A stretch of 64,000 nucleotides of DNA, from contig NZ_CAJGZH010000001.1 in assembly GCF_904846075.1 (NCBI RefSeq), positions 434,001 through 498,000 on the forward strand, written 5' to 3'. This DNA comes from Psychrobacter glacincola (GTDB taxonomy: Bacteria; Pseudomonadota; Gammaproteobacteria; Pseudomonadales; Moraxellaceae). Below the pieces are notes generated by a model that was not told the origin of the DNA, ran no database searches, and was given only the letters and a program-made list of their open reading frames with translations. Of this stretch, positions 24,183 through 33,637 are shown in pieces. The translations under genes and the position numbers were made by a program. The number at the start of each line of letters is the position of its first letter. Positions within the stretch are counted from its first letter, which is position 1.

Positions 24183-26339
24183 TTAAATCGCGTCGCTATG
24201 AGCTTGAATAGCAGTAAGGGCAATGGTGTAGATAATATCATCGACCAAGGCTCCGCGAGACAAGTCATTTACTGGCTTATTCAAACCTTGCAGCATTGGG
24301 CCAACACTCACCACATTGGCGCTACGTTGTACGGCTTTATAAGTGGTATTGCCCGTATTGAGGTCTGGGAAAATAAAGACATTGGCTTGCCCAGCAACCG
24401 GTGAATCAGGCGCTTTTTGCTTGCCGACGCTCATGACAGAAGCGGCGTCATACTGTAGAGGTCCATCGACTTTTAGATGTGGCGCACGCTCGCGGACGAT
24501 TTGGGTTGCACGGGTGACTTTTTCGACATCTGCGCCAGTTCCTGATGAGCCTGTAGAATAGCTAATCATCGCAACTTTTGGATCAATACCGAAGGCGGCA
24601 GCAGACTGTGCTGATTGAATGGCAATCTCAGCCAATTCTTCGGCATTTGGATCAGGATTAATGGCACAGTCACCGTATACAACCACTTGCTCAGGTAGCA
24701 GCATAAAAAATACTGATGATACGAGCGAGTATTGCGGTGCGGTCTTAATCAACTGAAACGCTGGACGGACGGTATTGGCGGTGGTATGAATCGCGCCAGA
24801 AACGAGGCCGTCGACTTCGTCCATCTGTAGCATGGTTGTGCCTAGATATACGGTGTCTTTTAAGTATTCAGCCGCGACTTCTGCGCTGGTTTTACCTTTA
24901 CGCCGCTCGACCACTGCAGCGATATACTTATCCATATCAAGCGTGTCAGGATCAATTATTTCAAGACCTTCAGGTAAAACTAAGTCGAGATTTTTAGCCA
25001 CTTGCTCGACATCGCTACGCTTAGCGAGTAGTACACAGTTGGCGATGCCGCGGCTTTGACAGATACAAGCGGCTTCAACCGTACGCGGCTCAGAACCCTC
25101 TGGTAGCACGATGCGTTTTTTGGCGTCTTGTGCTTTTTTAACCACTTGATGACGGAATGCAGATGGTGAGAGGCGCGGCTCATGATTTTGACTAAAATAG
25201 TCTTTAATCCAGCTAAGATCTAAATGGGCGGCGACATAACGGGCCACTTCTTCAGCACGTTCGGTATCATCACTTGGAATCTCTGCGCTCATGTGCATGA
25301 GGCTTTGTACGGTCTCATAGCTGTCGCTTTCGACACTCATGACAGGGATGCCTGTTTTGAGGGCAGATTGCCATAGCTCAGCGACGGTTGCACTCGGCTC
25401 GACGCCGCCGGTTAATACCAATCCTGCCAGCGGGATACCATTGATACAAGCCAAACCTGCTGCTAATAGTAAATCATCTCGATCGCCCGGTACGACGATA
25501 AGGGTGCCACGTTTAAACACCTCATCGACGCGTGCGACCGAGCGTGCGGTTAGGCTAATGCGGTTAATACGGCGTGACTTAGCTTCACCGACATTGAGCC
25601 ATTTGGCATCAAGCTCAGTGGCGATATCCCACGTACGAGGCACGGACAGTGAATCACTGAATGGCACCACCCCGATTAAACGGAACGCATCAGTATTAAA
25701 ATGCGGTGATAGGCGCTGGACTTCTTGCATAAAGCTTTCATCTAAACTCACAACCGCTTCACCAGGGGCAACGATTTGATTTTCTACGGTGCTTTGCGCA
25801 TTTGGCAAGTCATGTACACGCATCAAAATCGCGCCGAGCGTGCGCTCATGGGCGATGCCGCCAAACTCACGAGCGTGAACGTCAAGCTTATCAGCCAGAT
25901 AGGCCGGTTTACTGGTATCAGCAGTGCTAACAAAGATGATTCTAGCATCTAATGCATGGGCAATCGCACGGTTGATTTGTGAGGCATAAGAGGTCTCTGT
26001 GGTCGGTACTAAGCCCTCACAGATCACCACATCGTAATCATCGCCCAGAGTATGATAATTGACGACCACTTCTTCCATCAAGTCATCAAGATTACCATCA
26101 CCAATCATACGCTCAACACGCTGCCGACTGATAGATTTAGGTGGCGTCAGACCAAAAGCATGCATTGCTAACGCGCTTGAGCTGTCTAAACTGTTTTGCT
26201 TATCAAGTGTATCATCTTGCAAAAATGGCTTCATAAAGCCCGCTTTGATACCGTTGTAATCAAGAGCACGAATCAATCCAAGCGCTGCTGACGTTACGCC
26301 GATACCACGGCTGATGGGAACTAGTAAAATGGTTTGCAT
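24183..26339 (-). CDS. pta: Phosphate acetyltransferase, long form
   Basis: Interconverts acetyl-CoA and acetyl phosphate; with AckA it makes the reversible acetate-ATP pathway. 718 aa, the long proteobacterial form. It has an N-terminal P-loop/BioD-like domain (MQTILLVPISRGIGVTSAALGLIRALD), a central DRTGG domain (about 220-335, GTLIVVPGDRDDLLLAA) and the C-terminal PTA_PTB catalytic domain (from about 390: RIVLPEGSEPRTVEAA, YLGTTMLQMDEVDGLVSGA, MISYSTGSSGTGADVEKV, DGPLQYDAAS, NVFIFPDLNTGN). The glycine-rich P-loop of the N-terminal domain is modified (PISRGIGVTS), as is usual in Pta. It lies downstream of ackA on the same strand, 217 bp away. Confidence 0.97.
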   Translation of the reverse strand: MQTILLVPISRGIGVTSAALGLIRALDYNGIKAGFMKPFLQDDTLDKQNSLDSSSALAMHAFGLTPPKSISRQRVERMIGDGNLDDLMEEVVVNYHTLGDDYDVVICEGLVPTTETSYASQINRAIAHALDARIIFVSTADTSKPAYLADKLDVHAREFGGIAHERTLGAILMRVHDLPNAQSTVENQIVAPGEAVVSLDESFMQEVQRLSPHFNTDAFRLIGVVPFSDSLSVPRTWDIATELDAKWLNVGEAKSRRINRISLTARSVARVDEVFKRGTLIVVPGDRDDLLLAAGLACINGIPLAGLVLTGGVEPSATVAELWQSALKTGIPVMSVESDSYETVQSLMHMSAEIPSDDTERAEEVARYVAAHLDLSWIKDYFSQNHEPRLSPSAFRHQVVKKAQDAKKRIVLPEGSEPRTVEAACICQSRGIANCVLLAKRSDVEQVAKNLDLVLPEGLEIIDPDTLDMDKYIAAVVERRKGKTSAEVAAEYLKDTVYLGTTMLQMDEVDGLVSGAIHTTANTVRPAFQLIKTAPQYSLVSSVFFMLLPEQVVVYGDCAINPDPNAEELAEIAIQSAQSAAAFGIDPKVAMISYSTGSSGTGADVEKVTRATQIVRERAPHLKVDGPLQYDAASVMSVGKQKAPDSPVAGQANVFIFPDLNTGNTTYKAVQRSANVVSVGPMLQGLNKPVNDLSRGALVDDIIYTIALTAIQAHSDAI

Positions 26340-26556
26340 AAAGTATCCTACGGTTTATTATATTTTTAAAGCTCACTTCATCCTTGCTGGAATGAGTAAA
26401 ACGTCGCGCTTCTCATCATAGGCTATGTATAAGAAGCGCTGGGCAAAAAAATAACTTAACACGTCTAATGAATAAAAAAGCTTATAAGACGATTAGAAGA
26501 TTATGAGAAAATTATAAGCAATTTATAATATAAGCAACTTATAAAAAGTGTCGAGC

Positions 26557-27789
26557 TTAGAGTAAGCCCAATGCTTCACGTGTTTCTTGAGCAATACGGC
26601 ACTCTTCATCAGTTGGCACAACCCATAGCTCGATGCTGCTATCGTCTGCGTGGAAGCTGCCTTCGCTACCACCAAACAAGCTCGCATTTTTGTCAGCGTC
26701 TACTTTTATGCCGAAATGACGCATCACTTCTAGGATACTGGTTCGGGTGGTGACTGAGTTTTCGCCGATACCACCCGTAAAGACAATGCCTGTGAATTCT
26801 GGTAGCGCGCAGCTTAAGCTGGCAAGATATTTACCGACGCGGTAACAGAACATCTCGATAGCGAGCTTAGCATCTGCGTGACCTTCGTTCGCCGCTTGTT
26901 CGACGGTACGTAAATCATTAGACAATCCTGAGACACCCAATAGACCACTTTCATTATTGAGCATGGCATCAATCTCTTCCAAGCTCATACCGAGCTGGCG
27001 CTTTAGGTGTATGTGTAGACTTGGGTCAACATCACCACTACGCGTACCCATCATGAGCCCCTCAAGCGGGGTCAGACCCATACTGGTATCGAAACTTTTT
27101 CCGTCATAAACGGCAGTTGCCGAGCAGCCATTACCTAGATGCGCTGTAAGCCAGCCATGTGGGCCTTTAGACTCTGTAATCTCACTGGCACGCTCTGAGA
27201 CATAGGCATGAGAGGTACCATGAAAGCCATAACGGCGGATTTTGTGTTCTTCGTATAGGGCTTTTGGTAGTGGGTAGCGAAAGGCAACGGGAGGCATGGT
27301 TTGGTGAAAGGCTGTATCAAAGACGACGACTTGAGGAATATCAGGATAAATCGCCTGTACCGCTTCGATACCTAAAGCATGGGCAGGGTTATGCAGTGGC
27401 GCGAGTATTTTTAAGCGTTTTACTTCGTCCAGCACATGCTCATCGACACGGACTGCTGCAGAGTACTCACGGCCACCATGAACCACGCGATGACCAACGG
27501 CGATGAAATGATACTGTTCTAATAGCTCAAGAATTTTTTGTAATGCTAACTGATGACGACCACCTGAGATAGAGATTTCCAGCTTATCACCATTCAACGT
27601 CGTGTGTTTGATACGAGCAGTATCGAGTCCTAAGTTTTCGGCCAAACCAGTGATACGAATAGAATTGTCTTCGCTAATCAGCGCGTATTTGATAGAAGAG
27701 GAACCGCAGTTGAGGACTAAGGTGGGATTGATTAGGTTCGATGTTTCGGTATTTTTGTCATCAAAAGTGGTGGTTAGGCTGGCGCTCAT
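26557..27789 (-). CDS. ackA: Acetate kinase
   Basis: Transfers phosphate between acetyl phosphate and ADP. 410 aa. ASKHA-fold motifs are present: VLNCGSSSIKYAL near the start, VGHRVVHGG (substrate Arg and His), VVFDTAFHQTMP, RYGFHGTSHAYVS (catalytic His), HLGNGCSATAV, DTSMGLTPLEGLMMGTRSGD and FTGGIGENS. AAGGAC precedes the ATG. The ackA-then-pta order matches an acetate-metabolism operon, although the 217-bp gap leaves room for a second promoter. Confidence 0.97.
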   Translation of the reverse strand: MSASLTTTFDDKNTETSNLINPTLVLNCGSSSIKYALISEDNSIRITGLAENLGLDTARIKHTTLNGDKLEISISGGRHQLALQKILELLEQYHFIAVGHRVVHGGREYSAAVRVDEHVLDEVKRLKILAPLHNPAHALGIEAVQAIYPDIPQVVVFDTAFHQTMPPVAFRYPLPKALYEEHKIRRYGFHGTSHAYVSERASEITESKGPHGWLTAHLGNGCSATAVYDGKSFDTSMGLTPLEGLMMGTRSGDVDPSLHIHLKRQLGMSLEEIDAMLNNESGLLGVSGLSNDLRTVEQAANEGHADAKLAIEMFCYRVGKYLASLSCALPEFTGIVFTGGIGENSVTTRTSILEVMRHFGIKVDADKNASLFGGSEGSFHADDSSIELWVVPTDEECRIAQETREALGLL

Positions 27790-28463
27790 ACTCTGTCCTT
27801 AGATTGTATTTTGTAAAGGGTGACTCATCACAGACGAGTACCGGTTGAATAAACAAAAACCAGCCGCATCCATGCCGACATAGGTCAAGCAAGTACATTG
27901 CTGATTCTGGTCACTCTTGGGCTGGCACTATTGATCAGTGCTTGTTAAGTCGCATGCTAGCGCCTCAACACAGTCGCAAGGTCTACACATAATGTACCAT
28001 AGTTTTATGGCTATACCACGATAACTATAAGGGTTAAATTGATAGAATGTGGTATAGACAATACAACTGTACACCGAGTGTCGCTAGGGTTTGTCGGCTG
28101 CTACAGCCAAATATAGTAGCTCATAATAAATTGTAAGAAAATTTGTCTAAGTAAATATAATAGGCTGTTTTACCATTATAGCGATACATTAAGACCGCTA
28201 GTATCAACGCTCGCTTAGTAAATGGCAGTCGCACGGTCTAGTAAAGCTTAGCAAAACCAAACTCGTCCAAATTTATTGATTAGGGATATTCAGTATGCAC
28301 ACAGCATTATGTAATAATGCTATTATCCAAAGCAGTCATATTGTCATTTTTTAGCGATGGCGATAGCTTTTATTTAGCTGTCTATAGGGTTGGATCTATC
28401 GCCTTTATGACTCGTGCTTTTTATCATCCTCATGCCATTGCAAAGTCACAGGTTCTCTATTCT
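27790..28463. other. Divergent intergenic region between ackA and lptM
   Basis: 674 bases with no convincing gene. A 49-codon in-frame extension upstream of lptM (from 28317) looks non-coding. Holds the divergent promoters; I could not pick out reliable -35/-10 pairs. AATATAATAGG near 28157 is a -10 candidate on the plus strand, but without a matching -35. Confidence 0.45.
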
Positions 28464-28748
28464 ATGTTTACTATTAACCGCTTTTCGAAAACTGAGCACA
28501 CTAATGTTGCTGATCTTGGTCGCCGTGTTATCTCCACTTTTATTATTAGTGGGGTGATTATGATGGGTTTGACGGGTTGCGGTCAAAAAGGCAATCTATA
28601 CCTCGCCGACTCTAGTAGCCAGACGGTTCAGGGAGCTACGGATAGCGCTGGCATACAGGGTAGTACCTATTCGACACAAGATGATGGTCATCAAGAAATG
28701 GATGGTTTTAAGCTACCGGAACCTAGTGAAGACCCGAATGATTATTGA
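28464..28748 (+). CDS. lptM: LptM/YifL-type small lipoprotein
   Basis: 94 aa with a long N-region, then a hydrophobic stretch and lipobox GLTGC at about 35-39. The residues straight after, CGQKGNLYL, are the hallmark of the LptM (formerly YifL) family, which helps LptD mature at the outer membrane and binds the LptDE translocon. Position directly before lysA-dapF is the usual one. The remainder is a Ser/Gln/Asp-rich tail. ATG 28464 was chosen among several in-frame Mets (28557 and 28560 would remove most of the N-region). Confidence 0.82.
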   Translation: MFTINRFSKTEHTNVADLGRRVISTFIISGVIMMGLTGCGQKGNLYLADSSSQTVQGATDSAGIQGSTYSTQDDGHQEMDGFKLPEPSEDPNDY

Positions 28749-28841
28749 TTTTTATTAAAAACTCAATGCCGTCAACGAGATTTCGGTGTGCACCCTAAGA
28801 TTTTTTTAACTTTGTAACCTGATGAAATTAGAGATGTTTAT

Positions 28842-30197
28842 ATGAGTCATTCTGAGCAACAAACTGGCGAATCTGTCACGATCCAAACTGAGCAAGGCTT
28901 GTATGTTAATCCTCAAGCTTTAACCGCCCATTTACCCGCGCTAGATTATCGCGATGGTGCATTGTATATGGAGCAGGTGAGTATTGATGATGTGGTTAAA
29001 CACTATGGTACGCCTTGTTATGTCTACTCAAAACAAGCCATTTTGGATGTCTATCAAGCTTATAGCGATAGCTTTGCCAGTTTAACGCACCAGATTTGTT
29101 ATGCTGTAAAAGCCAATTCTAATCTTGCGGTACTTGGTATATTGGCGCAAGCAGGGGCAGGATTTGACATCGTCTCTCGTGGCGAGCTCATGCGCGTATT
29201 GGCGGCAGGTGGTGCTGCTTCGCGTGTGGTATTCTCAGGCGTCGGCAAAACCTATAGCGATATTGAATATGCGCTTAACCAAGGTATTGGTTGTTTTAAC
29301 GTTGAGTCAATCAGCGAGCTGACTTTGATTAATGATGTGGCACAGAAATTGGATAAACCTGCGCCAATTTCACTACGGGTTAATCCTAATGTCGATGCCA
29401 AGACGCATCCGTATATCTCAACAGGGTTAAAAGACAATAAATTTGGTATCACCCACGAAGACGCGGTTGCCGTCTATGAGCAAGCGGCGCAGTTATCCCA
29501 TATCGATATTGTCGGTATTGACTGTCATATTGGCTCGCAGTTGACTGAAGTTGCGCCATTTATCGCGGCTTTAGATAAAGTGATTGAGCTAATACACAAT
29601 TTACGTGATAAAGGTATCGAGCTGCGTCATATCGATTTGGGCGGTGGTTTGGGTGTGCGTTATATCGATGAGACACCAGTATCTATCGACGAGTTTGCTC
29701 AAGCGTTATTACCGAAACTTAGTGAGCTTGGCTTAACGGTATTCTTTGAGCCGGGTCGCAGTATTGTGGCAAATGCTGGGGTATTATTGACCAAGGTTGA
29801 TGTGCTAAAACCAACGGAACATAAGAATTTTGCCATTGTTGACGCAGCAATGAATGACTTGATTCGTCCGGCGTTATATCAAGCTGAAATGGCAGTCATT
29901 CCAAGTGTCTTGCCTGATAATGGCATCGACACTGATGGCACACAGCCATGGGATATCGTTGGCGCTATTTGCGAAACGGGTGATTTTTTAGCGAAAGACC
30001 GTTTATTGTCGCTCGCGGCAGGCGATGTTTTAGCAATCACAGGCGCTGGTGCGTATGGCTTTACCATGAGTAGCAATTATAATTCACGCCCGCGTGCTAG
30101 TGAGGTAATGGTAGCCGATGATAGCCATCAACTGATTCGCAAACGCGAAACCATTGAAGCACTATATGCAGACGAAGTATTGTGGCAAGGTAAATAA
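28842..30197 (+). CDS. lysA: Diaminopimelate decarboxylase
   Basis: Decarboxylates meso-diaminopimelate to L-lysine with PLP. 451 aa, about 30 more than typical because of an N-terminal extension. Key motifs: CYAVKANSNLAVL with the PLP lysine (about residue 89), GIDCHIGSQL, HIDLGGGLGVRY (phosphate loop), FEPGRSIVANAG, ICETGDFLAKDR with the catalytic cysteine of the second domain, and GAYGFTMSSNYNSRPR. It follows lptM by 93 bp and precedes dapF, as in many Gammaproteobacteria. Confidence 0.97.
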   Translation: MSHSEQQTGESVTIQTEQGLYVNPQALTAHLPALDYRDGALYMEQVSIDDVVKHYGTPCYVYSKQAILDVYQAYSDSFASLTHQICYAVKANSNLAVLGILAQAGAGFDIVSRGELMRVLAAGGAASRVVFSGVGKTYSDIEYALNQGIGCFNVESISELTLINDVAQKLDKPAPISLRVNPNVDAKTHPYISTGLKDNKFGITHEDAVAVYEQAAQLSHIDIVGIDCHIGSQLTEVAPFIAALDKVIELIHNLRDKGIELRHIDLGGGLGVRYIDETPVSIDEFAQALLPKLSELGLTVFFEPGRSIVANAGVLLTKVDVLKPTEHKNFAIVDAAMNDLIRPALYQAEMAVIPSVLPDNGIDTDGTQPWDIVGAICETGDFLAKDRLLSLAAGDVLAITGAGAYGFTMSSNYNSRPRASEVMVADDSHQLIRKRETIEALYADEVLWQGK

Positions 30198-30261
30198 ATC
30201 GGTGACCAACAGATTTAGCCCATTTAGGCGTTTTCGTTGAGATTGAGGGCATGCTCTAAAT

Positions 30262-30297
30262 AAAAAGCCCATTGTCTTTATGATGATGGGCTTTTTT
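30262..30297 (+). terminator. Rho-independent terminator of lysA
   Basis: AAAAAGCCCAT / ATGGGCTTTTTT stem with T tract, separating lysA from dapF. Confidence 0.85.
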
Positions 30298-30449
30298 ATG
30301 GCGTGCTCTAATGAGAGATATCAGTTTGGCTGTACAAGGTGGATTTAGCATCGTGCTAACTTAGTATTTGATAGCGGTGATAGTTATGATTGTATCTGAC
30401 AGCGTGCTAATATAAGACATACATAAAAATAGGATAGGATAACAAGGAT

Positions 30450-31337
30450 ATGCTAATAGAATTTACGAAGATGCATGGTCTGGGCAATGATTTTATGGTC
30501 ATCGATTTGGTGACTCAGCGCTTAGATTTGACCAAGGATTTGGTACAGTTACTGGGTGACCGTCATTTGGGTATTGGCTTTGATCAGCTGCTCGTCGTTG
30601 AGCCACCGATGCGTCCTGACGTTGATTTTAGTTATCGCATTTTTAATGCTGATGGGTCAGAAGTTGAGCAGTGCGGTAATGGTGCGCGCTGTTTTGCTCG
30701 TTTTGTGCAAGCGCGTAAACTGTCATTTAAACAGCGTTTGCGTGTTGAGACGGCAAGCGGCATCATTTCATTGACCACTGATCGTTATGGCTGGGTCGAA
30801 GTCGATATGGGTAAGCCTAAGTTTGAACCAAGCGAGATTCCTTTTACCCCCAGAGCCACGACCAAAATCCAAAACGCCTATCATCTCGATGTAAATGGCA
30901 CTCCTGTACAGCTTTATGTTGCCAATATGGGCAACCCGCATGCCGTTATCAAAGTTGATAATGTGCTCGATGCCGACGTTGAAACCTTAGGCAAAGCCAT
31001 CGAATCGCATCCTGCCTTTCCCGACCGCGTCAATGTCGGCTTTATGCAAGTGATGAATCAGCGTCATATTCGTCTGCGTGTCTACGAGCGCGGTGTCGGC
31101 GAGACACAAGCCTGTGGTACTGGCGCTTGTGCCGCAGTAGCGGTTGGTATCCGCGAAGGCTGGCTCGATGAAGGCGAAGACGTGCGTGCGCAGCTTTATG
31201 GTGGCAGTATGATCATCAAATGGCAGCCGGGTTATTCAGTGATGATGACCGGTCCGACCGCCTTTGTTTACGAAGGCGTATTTAGCCCAGATGGTCTGAT
31301 GGCACAAGCGGGCATCAAGCCCAATCCAGAAGGTTAA
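30450..31337 (+). CDS. dapF: Diaminopimelate epimerase
   Basis: Isomerises LL- to meso-diaminopimelate for lysine and peptidoglycan. 295 aa. Both catalytic cysteines are present in their motifs: NADGSEVEQCGNGARC and QACGTGACAAVAV. The N-terminal FTKMHGLGNDFMVID is canonical. AAGGAT precedes the ATG. The lysA terminator upstream implies its own promoter. Its stop overlaps the start of xerC by one base, so the two are translationally coupled. Confidence 0.98.
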   Translation: MLIEFTKMHGLGNDFMVIDLVTQRLDLTKDLVQLLGDRHLGIGFDQLLVVEPPMRPDVDFSYRIFNADGSEVEQCGNGARCFARFVQARKLSFKQRLRVETASGIISLTTDRYGWVEVDMGKPKFEPSEIPFTPRATTKIQNAYHLDVNGTPVQLYVANMGNPHAVIKVDNVLDADVETLGKAIESHPAFPDRVNVGFMQVMNQRHIRLRVYERGVGETQACGTGACAAVAVGIREGWLDEGEDVRAQLYGGSMIIKWQPGYSVMMTGPTAFVYEGVFSPDGLMAQAGIKPNPEG

Positions 31338-32386
31338 TGGATAATAGGGCTATGTCCAATAAAAACAATCATACGATGGAGCCTACTTCAGATTCTGAGG
31401 CAAAAGCATGGCTATCAGTCGAGCACGCCGCGGCTATAGAGTCGGATGCTGCATTACGTGATTTGTTAGCGCCCGTGCATCGTTGGCTTAATGTCTTGTC
31501 GGTGCGCAATCACTCGCCGCATACGTTGACCGCTTATTTTGCAGGATTGAATCAATTGGCGCTATTTTTACGTGGGAAACGCCTGACGTGGACGCGCTGC
31601 GATAAACGCCAATTAGCCCAGCATATTAGCCAACGTCTTGATGAAGACAAGCTGGCACTTGCCAGCGTCCAGCAAGAGCTATCAGCCATTCGCCATTTTT
31701 ATGGTTGGTTGATGGAAGAGAACTTGGCACGTATTAACCCAACGACTGGCTATCAGCTCAAACGTAGTCCTCGACCGCTGCCGTCTATCGCTGATGTTGA
31801 TTTGCTCACTCAGCTGCTTGACCAAGAGATGCCTGACACACCCGAACAAGCGCGCCTATGGCTGCGTGATAAGGCGATGTTTGAATTGCTATACAGCAGC
31901 GGTCTGCGCGTAGGTGAGTTGGTCGCGTTGGATATGGTAGATGTAGATTTGTCAGACCTGCGCGTGCGCGTGACAGGTAAGGGCAATAAAACGCGTTTGG
32001 TGCCGTTAGGTATCAAGGCAGCAGAAGCGATTAGCCGTTATCTACCGCATCGTAATCTTTGGGTGGAGCAAATGGACAGCGCATTATTCATTAGTGAAAA
32101 ACTAGGTACGCGTTTATCGACACGGGCAGTGCAGCAGCGTCTCAAAGTTGCGGCTACGCGTGCCGGCATCGCACAAAATATGTATCCGCATCTATTGCGT
32201 CATTGTTTTGCCTCGCACATGCTGTCAGGCAGTGGCGATTTGCGCGCGGTGCAAGAAATGCTTGGGCATAGCGATATCAGTACCACGCAAATTTATACCC
32301 ATGTCGATTTTGCTAAACTCACGCAAGTCTATGATCGCGCTCATCCGCGCGCGACTCATACACGGACCGAAGAAAATACCACCTAA
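31337..32386 (+). CDS. xerC: Tyrosine recombinase XerC
   Basis: Works with XerD at dif to resolve chromosome dimers. 349 aa, with an N-terminal extension of about 35 residues compared with E. coli XerC. The SAM-like core-binding domain (VRNHSPHTLTAYFAGLNQLA) precedes the catalytic domain with R (SGLRVGELVALD), K (VTGKGNKTRLVP), H-x2-R (HLLRHCFASHML), H (LGHSDISTTQIYTH) and the tyrosine nucleophile in TQIYTHVD. Position after dapF is the conserved chromosomal xerC site, so it is not a mobile-element integrase. The DUF484 gene often found between dapF and xerC is absent. Confidence 0.95.
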   Translation: MDNRAMSNKNNHTMEPTSDSEAKAWLSVEHAAAIESDAALRDLLAPVHRWLNVLSVRNHSPHTLTAYFAGLNQLALFLRGKRLTWTRCDKRQLAQHISQRLDEDKLALASVQQELSAIRHFYGWLMEENLARINPTTGYQLKRSPRPLPSIADVDLLTQLLDQEMPDTPEQARLWLRDKAMFELLYSSGLRVGELVALDMVDVDLSDLRVRVTGKGNKTRLVPLGIKAAEAISRYLPHRNLWVEQMDSALFISEKLGTRLSTRAVQQRLKVAATRAGIAQNMYPHLLRHCFASHMLSGSGDLRAVQEMLGHSDISTTQIYTHVDFAKLTQVYDRAHPRATHTRTEENTT

Positions 32387-32427
32387 TATTCGATATTCAA
32401 TACTTACTATTCAATATTGAAATTGAC

Positions 32428-33324
32428 TTACGCCAAACGATGACAATCAAAAATGGGCATTTTTTGGCGGCCTTGCTGTTGAGTCTGTTTATCTAAGGTT
32501 GCCAAAATCAAAGCATAATTTTTATTATCTTTATGAATAGCGTTGTTTAATTCACTATCCTCATAGCTGTTAATAATCGTGCCATCAAAAGCTGTGATAG
32601 TGGTATGCCCCCACGTTTGACGGATATCACCGTTTTTATAAACATGGTCGCCGCCTTGTGCCGCGCCAATGACCATGCACTGGCTGTCTAACGCCCGTGC
32701 GCGAAGTAACAGCGACCAGTGCGCTTGACCAGTGAGATAGGTAAATGCCGACGGCGCACTGAGCAGATCCGCACCTGCTTGGCGTAAGCGCTGCGCCAAT
32801 GCAGGGAAACGCAAATCAAAACACACCATCATACCTAGCTGATAAATGCCTGTATCAACTTCAATGGGTACGACCACCGTCTGTGTACCCGGCTCAAACG
32901 TCGCCGCTTCATTATAGCTGCCTTGTTTGTCAGCCACTGTCGCGGTAAATAAATGAATCTTGTCATAGCGAGCGACCTGCGTCCCATCAGGGGCAAATAA
33001 TAGGCTCACTTGACGCAATCTACCGTCAGGCACGATGACACCATCAGGACGGTACGGACAGGGCAAGGAGCCTGCCAGTACATAAATACCGTAGGAACGT
33101 GCATACTCTGCTATCGTCGCTGACAGCGCATCGAATCGCTCTGCCGTAGCAAACTGTCTGCCCATGCTACAACAGTTTTCAGGTAAGACAACAAGGTGAG
33201 CACCTTGATGACTGGCATCGCTGATGGCAGATTTTATAGCCGCTAGGTTTTTTTCGATGTCTTGCTGGCTATTCATTTGAATCGCAGCAGTGACAAGGTG
33301 TGGTTTATTTGCTTGGTCATTCAT
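32428..33324 (-). CDS. Carbon-nitrogen hydrolase, Nit1/Nit2-like
   Basis: 298 aa of the nitrilase superfamily. The catalytic triad is visible: Glu in VVLPENCCSMG, Lys in YDKIHLF and Cys in MVCFDLRFP. The GRQFATAER and RARALDSQCMVIGAAQGG segments resemble Nit1/Nit2 omega-amidase or deaminated-glutathione amidase, a repair enzyme (inference). A loop RQTWGHTTITAFDG follows. It converges with xerC across about 40 bases of repetitive AT-rich sequence. Confidence 0.9.
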   Translation of the reverse strand: MNDQANKPHLVTAAIQMNSQQDIEKNLAAIKSAISDASHQGAHLVVLPENCCSMGRQFATAERFDALSATIAEYARSYGIYVLAGSLPCPYRPDGVIVPDGRLRQVSLLFAPDGTQVARYDKIHLFTATVADKQGSYNEAATFEPGTQTVVVPIEVDTGIYQLGMMVCFDLRFPALAQRLRQAGADLLSAPSAFTYLTGQAHWSLLLRARALDSQCMVIGAAQGGDHVYKNGDIRQTWGHTTITAFDGTIINSYEDSELNNAIHKDNKNYALILATLDKQTQQQGRQKMPIFDCHRLA

Positions 33325-33637
33325 CGTATTATTCTCGGTTAATGTTAAGAGTGGTTCAATTGGCTCGAAGGTTTTGTGTCATGTACCTTGTATTTTTTAT
33401 ATAGCCTTATTATTATCAACAAGATTTGGTTGTTTATTGTTTGGCAGTTCATGCTAAAACGGTCAAATTTATAGAGTTTTATAAGTAGAGAGCAATAAGC
33501 GTATTGGGCCGTCTATAAATTATCATAGCAAAATTGCCACGAAAAATGCTATCGTCATGTCCTGATAACGTTAAATCGCTACTTTAAGTGGCAACATATA
33601 TAGACTATCACCAGTATCGGAGTGTAATAAGCCACCC
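33325..33637. other. Divergent intergenic region between the nitrilase gene and rpoN
   Basis: 313 AT-rich bases with no reading frame I would support. Holds both promoters. The lptA/lptB genes commonly found upstream of rpoN are not here. Confidence 0.45.

Noticed and set aside
27921..27945. Sigma-54 promoter upstream of the ackA/lptM gap (TGGCAC...TGC)
   Set aside because: The GG-to-GC distance is 14 bases instead of 10.
31337..32386. Integrase of a prophage or genomic island
   Set aside because: The gene is the conserved chromosomal xerC next to dapF, with no phage genes around.
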